Source: Streptomyces angustmyceticus (GTDB lineage Bacteria; Actinomycetota; Actinomycetes; Streptomycetales; Streptomycetaceae). From it: 64,000 bases of DNA. The stretch lies in contig NZ_CP082945.1 of the NCBI RefSeq assembly GCF_019933235.1, positions 1,798,001 to 1,862,000 of the forward strand. Reading direction: 5' to 3'. Below the pieces are notes generated by a model, which was given only the letters and a program-made list of their open reading frames with translations, had not been told where the DNA came from and made no database searches. Within the stretch, counting starts at the first letter, position 1. Each line of letters opens with the position of its first letter. This document shows, piece by piece, positions 7,021 to 15,829 of this stretch. Position numbers and translations under genes: made by a program.

Positions 7021-8130
7021 GTGACTGCCCTTCGTCACCGCCTGCTGGCGGCCGCCGTCACCGTCCCGCTCCTGACCGTGGCGCTGGGCGCCTGCGGCTA
7101 CGGCTCCGAGGCCAAGAAGGACACCGGCGCCGGTGTCGCGCCCAAGGGTGCCAAAACCGACGGGCTCGATCACGTCACGATCGGCGTCTTCGGCAACACC
7201 ACGCACGCCACGCCGCTGGTCGGCCTCCAGACCGGCCGGTTCCAGAAGGAGCTGGGCGGCACCGAGGTGAAGTCCTCCACCTTCAACGCGGGCCCCGCGG
7301 AGATCGAGGCGCTCAACTCGGGGGCCATCGACATCGGCTGGATCGGCCCCTCCCCCGCGATCAACGGCTACGCCAAGTCGCACGGCAAGAGCCTGAAGAT
7401 CATAGGTGGTTCGGCCTCCGGCGGGGTCTCGCTCGTGGTCAACCCCAAGAAGATCAAGAGCCTGGACGATCTCAAGGGCAAGACGATCGCGACCCCGCAG
7501 CTGGGCAACACCCAGGACGTCGCGCTGCTGCACTACCTGGCCCAGAAGGGCCTCAAGGTCGACGCCACCACCGGCAAGGGCGATGTCACCGTCCAGCGCA
7601 CCGACAACAAGGTGACGCCGACGGTCTTCCAGCAGGGCGGCATCGACGGCGCGTGGGTGCCCGAGCCCACCGCCTCCAAGCTGGTCGCCGAGGGCGGCAA
7701 GACGCTGCTGGACGAGAAGAAGCTGTGGAAGGACGGGAAGTTCGTCATCACGAACATGATCGTCTCGCAGAAGTTCCTCAAGGAGCACCCCAAGGCCGTC
7801 GAGGCGGTACTGCGGGCCTCGGTGAAGACCAACGCCTGGATCCGGTCGCACCCGGCCGAGGCGAAGAAGGCCCTCAACGACAAGCTCGCCTCCTCGGGCG
7901 TCGCGGGCAAGGCACTGCCGGACAACGTCATCGACCCGGCGTTCAAGAACGTCGACGTCACCGACGACCCGCTGGCCGGCACCCTCCAGGAGGAGGCGGA
8001 CCACGCCGTCCAGGCGGGTCTGCTCCAGAAGCCCGACCTCAAGGGCATCTACGACCTCACGCTGCTCAACAAGGTGCTGAAGTCCCAGGGCAAGCCGCCG
8101 GTCTCCGACGCCGGACTCGGCAGCAAGTAG
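7021..8130 (+). CDS. ssuA: Sulfonate ABC transporter substrate-binding lipoprotein
   Basis: The 369-residue protein has a signal peptide ending in the lipobox LGAC with Cys25 as the acylated residue. The rest is an SsuA/NrtA-type periplasmic-binding fold, including segments HATPLVGLQTGRF and the QTxD-like region PTVFQQGGIDGAWVPEP. It should capture alkanesulfonates or related organosulfur compounds outside the cell. It starts with GTG 7021 and is followed by its ATPase and permease genes. Its place behind the sulfate genes argues for a sulfur substrate over nitrate or taurine, but the exact ligand is inferred. Confidence 0.88.
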   Translation: MTALRHRLLAAAVTVPLLTVALGACGYGSEAKKDTGAGVAPKGAKTDGLDHVTIGVFGNTTHATPLVGLQTGRFQKELGGTEVKSSTFNAGPAEIEALNSGAIDIGWIGPSPAINGYAKSHGKSLKIIGGSASGGVSLVVNPKKIKSLDDLKGKTIATPQLGNTQDVALLHYLAQKGLKVDATTGKGDVTVQRTDNKVTPTVFQQGGIDGAWVPEPTASKLVAEGGKTLLDEKKLWKDGKFVITNMIVSQKFLKEHPKAVEAVLRASVKTNAWIRSHPAEAKKALNDKLASSGVAGKALPDNVIDPAFKNVDVTDDPLAGTLQEEADHAVQAGLLQKPDLKGIYDLTLLNKVLKSQGKPPVSDAGLGSK

Positions 8131-8173
8131 CCCCCTCCCCCGCAGTACCGCACTCCCCCAGGAGGTGACACCG

Positions 8174-8983
8174 ATGACGACCACCACCACCCTCAGCAAG
8201 CAGCGGCCCGCCACGGCGGACACGGACCCCGCCGTGCCGTACGCGGCGCGCATCGACCACGTCTCGAAGTCGTTCGGCCGCACCGGCGCACAGCAGCATG
8301 TCCTGGACGACATCAGCATCGATGTGGCGCCCGGTGAATTCGTCTGCCTCCTGGGGGCCTCGGGCTGCGGCAAGTCCACCCTCCTCAACCTCGTGGCCGG
8401 GCTCGACGCGCCGTCCGCCGGCGCCATCGAGACGCCCGGCGGCCGGCCGGCCCTGATGTTCCAGGAGCACGCGCTGTTCCCGTGGCTGACCGCGGGCCGC
8501 AACATCGAACTGGCGCTGCGGCTGCGCGGGGTGCCGCGCGCGGAGCGCCGGGACGAGGCCGAGCGGCTGCTCGAACTCGTCCGGCTCAAGGGGGCCCACG
8601 GCAAGCGGGTGCACGAGCTGTCGGGCGGTATGCGCCAGCGCGTGGCGATGGCCCGTGCCCTGGCCCAGGACAGCCAACTGCTGCTGATGGACGAGCCGTT
8701 CGCCGCGCTCGACGCGATCACCCGCGATGTGCTGCACGACGAGCTGACCCGCATCTGGCGCGAGACGAACCTCTCGGTCCTGTTCGTCACCCACAACGTC
8801 CGCGAGGCCGTGCGGCTCGCCGAGCGGGTGGTGCTGCTGTCCTCCCGCCCCGGCAAGGTCGCCCGCGAGTGGCGGGTGGACATCCCGCAGCCGCGCCGCA
8901 TCGAGGACGCCGCGGTCGCCGACCTGTCCATCGAGATCACCGAACAGCTCCGTGGGGAGATCCGCCGACATGGCCAGCACTGA
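8174..8983 (+). CDS. ssuB: Sulfonate ABC transporter ATP-binding protein
   Basis: This 269-residue ATPase has Walker A GASGCGKST near residue 60, the Q-loop MFQEHALFPW, the signature LSGGMRQRVAMA and Walker B LLLMDEPFAALD, followed by the H-loop FVTHNVREA. The start ATG 8174 has an almost ideal ribosome binding site (AGGAGGTG, seven bases upstream). It energises uptake through the permease encoded next, whose start overlaps this gene by 14 bases. SsuB/TauB subfamily assignment rests on the ALFPWLT segment and context. Confidence 0.92.
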   Translation: MTTTTTLSKQRPATADTDPAVPYAARIDHVSKSFGRTGAQQHVLDDISIDVAPGEFVCLLGASGCGKSTLLNLVAGLDAPSAGAIETPGGRPALMFQEHALFPWLTAGRNIELALRLRGVPRAERRDEAERLLELVRLKGAHGKRVHELSGGMRQRVAMARALAQDSQLLLMDEPFAALDAITRDVLHDELTRIWRETNLSVLFVTHNVREAVRLAERVVLLSSRPGKVAREWRVDIPQPRRIEDAAVADLSIEITEQLRGEIRRHGQH

Positions 8984-9899
8984 GACCACGCCCGCCGCCG
9001 GGAACGGCACGGGCACCGCGGACGGCGGCAACGCCGGCACGGCCGGTGACATCGCGGGCCTGGAGGCCGGGCTCGACGCCCTGGAATCCCGGGTCGTCGA
9101 CCGCCAGCCGTGGCTGCGCACCGCCGCCGCGAAGGCGTTCCCCCCGCTCGTCGCGATCGTCATCGTGCTGGGCCTGTGGCAGCTCGCCTACCACTTCGAG
9201 CTGAAGCCACACTACCTCCTGCCGAGCCCCCTCGACGTCGCCCACTCACTGCGGCAGAAGTGGCTGGAGGGCACCCTGCTGGGCTTCGTGTGGACCAGTG
9301 TCTCCCGCGGCGCCCTGGGCTTCGTGGCCTCCGTCGTGCTCGGCACGCTGCTCGGGCTGGTCGTCGCCCAGGTCAAGGCGGTCCGGGCGGCGATCGGGCC
9401 GATCCTGAGCGGTCTGCAGTCGCTGCCGTCGGTGGCGTGGGTCCCGGCCGCGATCATCTGGTTCGGGCTGAGCGACGCCACGATCTACGCGGTGGTGCTG
9501 CTCGGCGCCGTCCCCTCCATCGCCAACGGCCTGGTGGCGGGCGTCGACCAGATCTCCCCGCTCTACCTGCGGGCCGGCCGCACCATCGGCGCCACCGGGC
9601 TGACGGGCGTACGGCATGTGCTGCTGCCGGCCGCCCTGCCCGGCTACATCGCCGGCCTCAAGCAGGGCTGGGCGTTCTCCTGGCGCTCCCTGATGGCCGC
9701 CGAACTCATCGTCAACGCGCCCGACCTGGGCACCGGTCTGGGCCAGTTGCTGGAGCAGGGCCGCGAGATCCAGGACATGTCCTGGGTGCTCGCCGCGATC
9801 TTCCTCATCCTCATCGTCGGTATCGGCATCGAGCTGCTGATCTTCGCCCCGATCGAACGCCGGGTGCTGCGCAGCCGCGGCCTCCTCGTGAAGAGCTGA
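8970..9899 (+). CDS. ssuC: Sulfonate ABC transporter permease
   Basis: The 309-residue membrane protein has about six hydrophobic segments after a roughly 55-residue cytoplasmic N-terminal tail. The EAA loop that contacts the ATPase reads ATGLTGVRHVLLPAALPG. The internal motif LPSVAWVPAAIIWFG is typical of SsuC/TauC permeases. I chose ATG 8970 over an in-frame GTG at 8952 because GGGGAGA precedes it. It overlaps the ATPase gene and lies three bases before the chelatase gene, so all four genes are probably cotranscribed. Confidence 0.9.
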   Translation: MASTETTPAAGNGTGTADGGNAGTAGDIAGLEAGLDALESRVVDRQPWLRTAAAKAFPPLVAIVIVLGLWQLAYHFELKPHYLLPSPLDVAHSLRQKWLEGTLLGFVWTSVSRGALGFVASVVLGTLLGLVVAQVKAVRAAIGPILSGLQSLPSVAWVPAAIIWFGLSDATIYAVVLLGAVPSIANGLVAGVDQISPLYLRAGRTIGATGLTGVRHVLLPAALPGYIAGLKQGWAFSWRSLMAAELIVNAPDLGTGLGQLLEQGREIQDMSWVLAAIFLILIVGIGIELLIFAPIERRVLRSRGLLVKS

Positions 9900-9902
9900 C
9901 CC

Positions 9903-10682
9903 ATGGACGTACGCCCCTCTCGCCCCACCCTCCTCGTCGTCGCCCACGGCAGCCGCGACCCGCGGCACGCGGCGGCCGTCTCGGCGCTCTGCGCGCGGGT
10001 CCGGTCGCTGCGGCCGGGGCTGCGCGTCGAGGTCGGCTACCTCGACTTCAACGCGCCGCGGGTGCCGCGGGTGCTGGAGCGCCTGGCGGCCGAAGGAGCG
10101 CGGGAGGTGGTGGCGCTGCCGCTGCTGCTCACCCGGGCCTTCCACGCGAAGTCCGACATCCCGGCGGTCCTGCGGGAGGCGGCCGCGCGGCTGCCGCTGC
10201 TGACCGTCCGCCAGGCCGAGGTACTCGGCCCCTCACCTCTCCTGACCGCCGCGCTGGAGCGCCGGCTGTCGGAGGCCGGGCTGCGGCCCGGCGACCGCCG
10301 CTCGACCGGGGTCGTCCTGGCCTCGGCGGGCTCCTCGGACCCGGAGGCGATCGCAGTGATCGCTGAAATCGCGCGGGAGTGGCGGCACACCGCAGGCTGG
10401 TGTGCCGTGCGACCTGCGTTCGCCTCCGCATCTCTTCCCCGGACGGCCGATGCCGTGCGCGCCCTGCGCGCCGAGGGCGTCGCCCGGGTGGCGGTGGCCC
10501 CGTACGTCATCGCGCCCGGCTTCCTCCCCGACCGCATCGCCGCCGGGGCCCGTGAGGCGCGGGCCGATGTCCTCGCCCCCGTCCTCGGCCCGGCGCCCGA
10601 ACTGGCCCGCCTGCTGCTGCGGCGCTACGACGTGGCGGCCCTGGCCGGCGCCCGCGGGGACCTGACGGCGCTGAGCGCCTGA
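9903..10682 (+). CDS. Sirohydrochlorin chelatase (CbiX/SirB type)
   Basis: The 259-residue protein has the duplicated chelatase half-domains of the CbiX family. The metal-binding signature VVAHGSRDPRH holds His15, and a second conserved His lies in RAFHAKSDIP near residue 82. It most likely inserts Fe(II) into sirohydrochlorin to make siroheme. That is exactly the cofactor the sulfite reductase at the head of this operon needs, so this terminal position is functionally coherent. A cobalt chelatase role in cobalamin synthesis cannot be excluded from sequence alone. Confidence 0.88.
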   Translation: MDVRPSRPTLLVVAHGSRDPRHAAAVSALCARVRSLRPGLRVEVGYLDFNAPRVPRVLERLAAEGAREVVALPLLLTRAFHAKSDIPAVLREAAARLPLLTVRQAEVLGPSPLLTAALERRLSEAGLRPGDRRSTGVVLASAGSSDPEAIAVIAEIAREWRHTAGWCAVRPAFASASLPRTADAVRALRAEGVARVAVAPYVIAPGFLPDRIAAGAREARADVLAPVLGPAPELARLLLRRYDVAALAGARGDLTALSA

Positions 10683-10687
10683 CGGGC

Positions 10688-10724
10688 CCCCGCGGCACCG
10701 CCCTGGGCGGTCAGGGCCGCGGGG
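10688..10724. terminator. Convergent hairpin terminator
   Basis: CCCCGCGG (10688-10695) pairs with CCGCGGGG (10717-10724), and inside them ACCGCCC and GGGCGGT also pair. The hairpin lies between the chelatase stop and the last codons of the convergent alpha-glucosidase, so it can end both transcripts. Confidence 0.65.
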
Positions 10725-12381
10725 TGTGCAGCCAGACCGTCGTCCAGGCCGGCAGTTCGTCGCCGGTGACCGGGGCGGAGGCCAGCAGGACGTCGCCGGG
10801 CGGCAGCGGCCGGGGCTCACCCGACAGGTTGGTCACGCACTCCCAGCCGCCCGAGCGGCGGAAGTGCAGCACGTCCGGCGCCGCGGTGGGCGCGTCGTCG
10901 GCCCATTCCAGCGCCTCGTCGGCCAGCAGCCGGCGCCGGGTGGCCAGCGCCGCGCGGTACAGCTCCAGGGGCGACGAGGCCACGCCCTGCTGTGCCTCGA
11001 CGGACAGTTCGCCCCAGCCGGCCGGCTGCGGCAGCCAGGCACCGCCGCTGCCGAAGCCGTACGAGCTGCCCTCGCGGCGCCACGGCAGCGGCACCCGGCA
11101 GCCGTCCCGGCCCTTCAGCCGTCCTTTGCTGCGGGTCCACACCGGGTCCTGGAGGCTGTCCCGGGAGAGTTCGGCGACCTCGGGCAGTCCGAGTTCCTCG
11201 CCCTGGTAGACGTAGCCGGAGCCGGGCAGCGCCAGCATCAGCAGGGTCGCGGCCAGCGCGCGGCGCAGCCCGAACTCCCGCTCCAGTACGGGCTCCTGTC
11301 CGTCGGAGAGCAGCCAGGCCTCCTCGTCGCGGCCGTCCGGCAGGCCGTACCGGGAGGCGTGCCGGATCACATCGTGGTTGGAGAGCACCCAGGTCGCGGT
11401 CGCCCCGGCGGCCCGGGCGTCGGCGAGTGCGGTGTCGATGGCGGCGCGCAGCTCCCCGGCGCGCAGCGGGGTCTTGAGGAAGTCGAAGTTGAAGGCCTGG
11501 CCGAGTTCCTGCGGGGTGGCGTACGCGGTGCGGCGGGAGGCGCGCACCCAGGCCTCGGCGACGGCGACCCGCGGCGGGTCGTACTCGTTGAAGACCTTGC
11601 GCCAGTCGCGGAAGATGTCGTGCACCTCGTCGCGGTCCCAGAAGGGGTGGCTGCCGTCCTCGGGCAGGTCGCCGGGCGTGTAGCCCTCGACGGTGCCGAT
11701 GTCGCGGAGCGGCGCGGCCAGGTCCTTGGCCAGGCCGTGGGCCACATCGACCCGGAAGCCGTCGACGCCGCGGTCGGACCAGAAGCGCAGGGTGTGCCGG
11801 AAGTCGGCGCGGACCTCGGGGTTGTCCCAGTTGAAGTCGGGCTGCTGCGGGGCGAAGAGGTGGAGGTACCACCAGCCGTCGGGCAGCCGGGTCCAGGCGG
11901 GGCCGCCGAAGCAGGAGACCCAGTCGGTGGGCGGCAGTTCGCCCGTCTCGCCCTTGCCCTCGCGGAAGACATAGCGCTCGCGCGCGGCGGAGCCGGGCTC
12001 GGCGCGCAGCGCCTCCTGGAACCAGACGTGCTGGTCGGAGGAGTGGTTGGGCACGATGTCCACCATCACCTTGAGACCCAGGCGGTGTGCCTCGGCCACC
12101 ATGGCGTCGAAGTCGTCGAGGGTGCCCAGGCGCGGGTCGACATCGCGGTAGTCGTCGACGTCGTAGCCGCCGTCGGCCAGTTGCGAGGGGTAGAAGGGGC
12201 TCAGCCAGAGGGCGTCCACGCCGAGGTCGGCGAGGTAGGGCAGCCGGGAGGTCACGCCGGGGAGGTCACCGATGCCGTCGCCGTCGGCGTCGGCGAAGCT
12301 GCGCGGATACACCTGGTAGACGACGGCCTGCCGCCACCAGTCGGTGGTGTTGCGGTCGGTGCCGAGGTGCTGTGCGGTCAC
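10711..12381 (-). CDS. Alpha-glucosidase, GH13 family
   Basis: The 556-residue cytoplasmic enzyme is a retaining GH13 hydrolase of the oligo-1,6-/alpha-glucosidase type. The nucleophile is Asp212 (GFRVDVAHG), the acid/base Glu276 (VAEAW) and the transition-state stabiliser Asp337 (SNHDV). The N-terminus (WWRQAVVYQVYPRSFADADGDG) is typical of the family. It would split imported alpha-glucosides to glucose. It lies 141 bases downstream of the ABC permease genes on the same strand, so it probably belongs to their regulon. The GTG start at 12381 has only a modest ribosome binding site. Confidence 0.92.
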   Translation of the reverse strand: MTAQHLGTDRNTTDWWRQAVVYQVYPRSFADADGDGIGDLPGVTSRLPYLADLGVDALWLSPFYPSQLADGGYDVDDYRDVDPRLGTLDDFDAMVAEAHRLGLKVMVDIVPNHSSDQHVWFQEALRAEPGSAARERYVFREGKGETGELPPTDWVSCFGGPAWTRLPDGWWYLHLFAPQQPDFNWDNPEVRADFRHTLRFWSDRGVDGFRVDVAHGLAKDLAAPLRDIGTVEGYTPGDLPEDGSHPFWDRDEVHDIFRDWRKVFNEYDPPRVAVAEAWVRASRRTAYATPQELGQAFNFDFLKTPLRAGELRAAIDTALADARAAGATATWVLSNHDVIRHASRYGLPDGRDEEAWLLSDGQEPVLEREFGLRRALAATLLMLALPGSGYVYQGEELGLPEVAELSRDSLQDPVWTRSKGRLKGRDGCRVPLPWRREGSSYGFGSGGAWLPQPAGWGELSVEAQQGVASSPLELYRAALATRRRLLADEALEWADDAPTAAPDVLHFRRSGGWECVTNLSGEPRPLPPGDVLLASAPVTGDELPAWTTVWLHTPRP

Positions 12382-12412
12382 GGAAGGGCCTTTCGGTACG
12401 GGAGCGGTCGCA

Positions 12413-12444
12413 TGGGGGCACCTCCCAGCGGTAGCCGGGGGAGG
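12413..12444 (-). repeat. Streptomyces-type intergenic hairpin repeat
   Basis: On the minus strand this reads CTCCCCCGGCTACCGC followed by TGGGAGGTGCCCCC. That is a familiar short palindromic element dispersed in Streptomyces intergenic spaces. It sits between the last permease gene and the alpha-glucosidase gene and may act as an RNA processing or partial termination point inside the operon. I see only one copy in the window. Confidence 0.55.
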
Positions 12445-12522
12445 AATGCGGCGCGGTGCGGCGCCGGGTGCGGTCGGGGCAGGCGGGGCGGGCGGGGCCG
12501 ACGGGCCTTCGGAACGCCGGTC

Positions 12523-13371
12523 TCAGCCCTTCACCGCCCCGGAGGTCATGCCCGAGACGATCGAGCGGCGGAAGATCATGACGAGGATGCCGATGGGCAG
12601 GGTGGCCGCCACGGCCCCCGCGAAGAGCGTCCCGTAGGGGACCGTGTACTGGCTGGTGAACAGGGCGATGCCGACGGGGACGGTGCGGTGCCCGTCCTCG
12701 CTGTTGAAGGTCAGCGCGAGCAGGAACTCCGACCATGTCGCGGTGAAGGTGAAGATGCCCGCGGTGAACAGCCCCGGCCGGGCCAGGGGGGCGATGACGG
12801 TCAGGACGGTGCGCAGCGGCCCGGCGCCGTCCACGGTCGCGGCCTCCTCCAGTTCACGCGGGACGCCGGCCAGGTAGTTGCGCATGATCCAGATGGCGAA
12901 CGGGAGGTTGAGCGCGACATAGGGCACGATCAGGCCCGCGTAGCTGTTGAGCAGCCCCACCTGCCGCTCCAGCAGGAAGAGCGGGACGACCAGCGCGATC
13001 GGCGGGAAGACGGACAGCATCAGCAGCGCGGTCATGATGCCGCCGCGGCCCCGCAGCGGGGTGCGGCCCAGGGCGTACCCGGCGAAGAAGGACAGCCCCA
13101 GCACGGCGACCGTGGAGACCGACGCCACCAGCACGCTGTTGAGCAGATAACGGCCGATGCCGTTGCGGACGAACGCCTCGGCGTAGTTGCCCAGCGTCGC
13201 GGCCTTCGGCACCGGGCTCGGCGGCGCGGCGCTGATCTCGCCCGGTCCCTTGAAGGACGACGCGATCATCCAGTACAGCGGCAGTGCCGACAGCACGACG
13301 ATCGCCAGACCGCCCAGGTTGACGGCGTTGACGTACCGGCGGACGCCGGACGCCGGGGCACGGCGGCTCAT
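12523..13371 (-). CDS. Sugar ABC transporter permease (MalG type)
   Basis: The 282-residue carbohydrate transporter permease has six predicted membrane spans. The EAA motif reads EEAATVDGAGPLRTVLTVIAP. The C-terminus GMTSGAVKG is the usual end of MalG-like subunits. ATG 13371 overlaps the stop of the upstream permease by four bases. It forms a heterodimer with that permease. No ATPase gene is present, so the shared ATPase MsiK is the probable energy source, as known for Streptomyces sugar importers. Confidence 0.92.
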   Translation of the reverse strand: MSRRAPASGVRRYVNAVNLGGLAIVVLSALPLYWMIASSFKGPGEISAAPPSPVPKAATLGNYAEAFVRNGIGRYLLNSVLVASVSTVAVLGLSFFAGYALGRTPLRGRGGIMTALLMLSVFPPIALVVPLFLLERQVGLLNSYAGLIVPYVALNLPFAIWIMRNYLAGVPRELEEAATVDGAGPLRTVLTVIAPLARPGLFTAGIFTFTATWSEFLLALTFNSEDGHRTVPVGIALFTSQYTVPYGTLFAGAVAATLPIGILVMIFRRSIVSGMTSGAVKG

Positions 13372-14360
13372 GCCCGCCCTCCTTCGTCGGCCTGCGCCTT
13401 GAAGACCCGCAGGAAGAGCAGACAACAACTGATCACGATGACGGCGGTGGTGGTCGCCACCGCCGCGCCGCGGCCGATGGCGAGGTTCTGGAAGAGCGTC
13501 TTGTACCCGAGGATCGCCAGCGACTCGGTGGCGGTGCCCGGACCGCCCTGGGTCAGGACGAACGGCAGGTCGAAGATGCCGAAGGCCTGCAGGATGCGGA
13601 AGAGGACCGCGATGGCCATGATCGGCCGCAGTTGCGGCAGGGTCACCTTCCAGAACGTCGTCCAGGTGCCGGCGCCGTCGATCTCCGCCGCCTCGTAGAC
13701 GTCGCCGGGAATCAGCATCAGCCCGGCGAGGACGACGATCGCGACAAAGGGCGTGGTCTTCCAGACGTCGACCACCACCATGGCGCCCATGGCGGAGGCG
13801 GGCTGCCCGAGGATGTCCGGCTGATGGCCGAGGAGCTGCTCGAAGAGCCAGGTCAGCCCGCCGTACGTGCCGTTGAAGAGGTACCCCCACAGCTGGGCGG
13901 CGACCACATTGATCAGGGCCCAGGGCAGCAGCAGGACCGCCAGCACCCAGCCGCGGGCGGCCCCCAGCCGCTCCAGGACGAGGGCGGCCGCGGTGCCCAG
14001 CACCAGTTCCAGCAGGACGGTGACGACGGTGAACCCGAAGGTGAACAAGAGCGCCTGGCGCCACTCCGGGCTGCTCAGCACGGCGGCGTAGTGGTCGCCG
14101 GTCAGGGACCGGATGCTGAATCCGCCGTACTCCAGGCGGACCTCGGCGAAGCTCAGCAGCACCGAGAAGAGCACCGGGAAGACGGTCACGGCGCTGATGA
14201 TCAGCAGCGCCGGGGAGGCGAAGAGCCAGCCGGTGCGCGCCCGGCGGCGCCTGCTCACCCGGCCGGGGCCGTCGCCGCGCCGCGGCCGCACCGGAGGCGG
14301 ACCGGCCGGCTCCGCGGCGGGGCGGCGCGATGCGGGGGCGGAGGATGTCATGGCGTTCAC
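13368..14360 (-). CDS. Sugar ABC transporter permease (MalF type)
   Basis: The 330-residue permease has a basic, proline-rich cytoplasmic tail of about 45 residues, then six spans beginning WLFASPALLIISAV. The EAA loop is YEAAEIDGAGTWTTFWKVTLP. The GTG at 14360 overlaps the binding-protein stop by four bases; ATG 14351 is an alternative that removes three residues. The fused antisense frame over this region is not a gene. It partners the MalG-type permease downstream. Confidence 0.91.
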   Translation of the reverse strand: MNAMTSSAPASRRPAAEPAGPPPVRPRRGDGPGRVSRRRRARTGWLFASPALLIISAVTVFPVLFSVLLSFAEVRLEYGGFSIRSLTGDHYAAVLSSPEWRQALLFTFGFTVVTVLLELVLGTAAALVLERLGAARGWVLAVLLLPWALINVVAAQLWGYLFNGTYGGLTWLFEQLLGHQPDILGQPASAMGAMVVVDVWKTTPFVAIVVLAGLMLIPGDVYEAAEIDGAGTWTTFWKVTLPQLRPIMAIAVLFRILQAFGIFDLPFVLTQGGPGTATESLAILGYKTLFQNLAIGRGAAVATTTAVIVISCCLLFLRVFKAQADEGGRA

Positions 14361-15682
14361 AGCGCTCTGCCTTCCAGCGCGGTCCGGATGTCGGCGCGGG
14401 CGGCGCGCAGCGCCTGGGCGGGCGTGGCCCGGCCGCCGATCACGGCGTTGGCCCGGGTGTAGAGCGCCTTGCTGACCTGGGGGTAGTACGGGGTCTGCAC
14501 CGGCCGGGCGACCAGGTGCAGTTCACGGACCCGGGTGAGCGTCGGATCGCCCACCGCACGGGCCTCCGGCCGGGTCAGCACCTCTTCCAGCGCCGGGATC
14601 ACCCCGGCGTGCTTCAGCAGGATCAGCTGCGCCTCCTCACCCGCACAGAACCGGGCGAAGGCCACCGCGGCCCCGAGGTGGCGCGAGTTGGGGTTGACGA
14701 AGTTGCTCCAGCCCCCGGCGCAGCTCACCCCGCGCGGCCCGTCGCCCTCGAACCCGGGGCGGGGCGCGACGCCGACCCGGCCCGCCACCTTGGAGGCCGA
14801 GCGGTCGGCCGCGTTGCCCCAGGCGTAGGACCAGTTGCGCAGAAAGACGCCGCGGCCGCCGGTGAAGGCGTCCTGCGAGTCCGCCTCCGCATACGTGGCG
14901 ACCGTCGAGGGCGTCACGCCGGTCTCGGTGAACTCCCGCATCAGCGCGAAGGCCCGCTCCGCGCCCGGCCCGTGGAGCGCCACCCGCCCCGCGCCGTCCA
15001 GCACGGGGGCCTGGGCGTCGGCCAGGAACTCGGCGACGTTGCAGGTCAGCGACTCCGAGACGGACCCCTGCCAGAGAAATCCGTACGCGGCGTCGCCGGC
15101 CCGCTGGATGGTGCGCGCGGTGCGCAGCAGCTCCTCCCAGGTGCGGGGCACCGGCCGGCCGTGCTTGGCCAGCAGGTCCTTGCGATAGAAGAGGAAGGCG
15201 CTGTCGGTGTAGAAGGGCAGCGCGTACACGGCGCCGCGGTATTCACTGACCCGCCGCAGGGCTGCCGGGTAGGCCGACCAGAAGTCCTTGGGCAGCAGCG
15301 TCTGCAGCGGCAGCGCCAGGGAGTTGGTGCCGAACTGGGCGGGCCAGGTGGTGTCGCCGAGATAGACGTCGGGGGTCGGTGAGGCGCCCGCGAGCTGGGT
15401 GGTGACCGCGGCGCGGTTGGCGTCGGTGGCGCTCAGGGCGTTCGATTTTCGGACATGGATGTGCGGATGGCGGCGCTCGAAGGCGCGGATGATCAGGTCC
15501 GCCACCACGGGCCCGTTCCGGGCGGGGATTTCGGACACCCACCAGGTGAGAGTGGCCGGGGTACGCGGGACCTGGGCGGCCTGCGTCAGCAGGGTGTCCA
15601 AGGGCTTGCCCGCGCAACCGCTGGTGAGCCCGGCTCCGGCGGCGACAGCGCCGGCGAGCAGGGTTCTGCGGCTCAAGGCCAT
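14357..15682 (-). CDS. Sugar ABC transporter substrate-binding lipoprotein
   Basis: The 441-residue extracellular solute-binding protein (family 1) begins with twin arginine SRRTLLAG and ends its signal at the lipobox TSGC (Cys23). The binding domain has the family motif DVYLGDTTWPAQFG and a C-terminal NPNSRHLGAAVAFARF region. It should bind maltose, trehalose or another alpha-glucoside, judged from the alpha-glucosidase in the same operon. It is the first gene of the operon and lies directly behind the LacI-type operator. Confidence 0.9.
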   Translation of the reverse strand: MALSRRTLLAGAVAAGAGLTSGCAGKPLDTLLTQAAQVPRTPATLTWWVSEIPARNGPVVADLIIRAFERRHPHIHVRKSNALSATDANRAAVTTQLAGASPTPDVYLGDTTWPAQFGTNSLALPLQTLLPKDFWSAYPAALRRVSEYRGAVYALPFYTDSAFLFYRKDLLAKHGRPVPRTWEELLRTARTIQRAGDAAYGFLWQGSVSESLTCNVAEFLADAQAPVLDGAGRVALHGPGAERAFALMREFTETGVTPSTVATYAEADSQDAFTGGRGVFLRNWSYAWGNAADRSASKVAGRVGVAPRPGFEGDGPRGVSCAGGWSNFVNPNSRHLGAAVAFARFCAGEEAQLILLKHAGVIPALEEVLTRPEARAVGDPTLTRVRELHLVARPVQTPYYPQVSKALYTRANAVIGGRATPAQALRAARADIRTALEGRAL

Positions 15683-15702
15683 GAGTGCTCCTCACGTCTT
15701 GG

Positions 15703-15720
15703 CTGTCATCGATGACAGCG
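15703..15720. promoter_or_regulatory. LacI-type operator, perfect 18-base palindrome
   Basis: GCTGTCATCGATGACAGC is a perfect palindrome 21 bases upstream of the binding-protein gene and about 110 bases upstream of the divergent LacI-type regulator. A half-site, GCTGTCATCG, recurs at 15797-15806 just before the regulator ATG. A full site by the transport genes and a half-site by the regulator suggests repression of both with autoregulation. Confidence 0.8.
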
Positions 15721-15829
15721 CTTGCAGGCTAGAAGTGGCCTTGTCGCCAGGTCAACGGCTCGTGAACGAGAGATTTCGAGGGAATTCACTGGCAACGCTG
15801 TCATCGCCTTTTTGTGCTAGCGTCCCCGC

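Noticed and set aside
6814..8940. A 708-codon minus-strand frame over the sulfonate transporter genes
   Set aside because: It is antisense to ssuA and ssuB, which have intact motifs.
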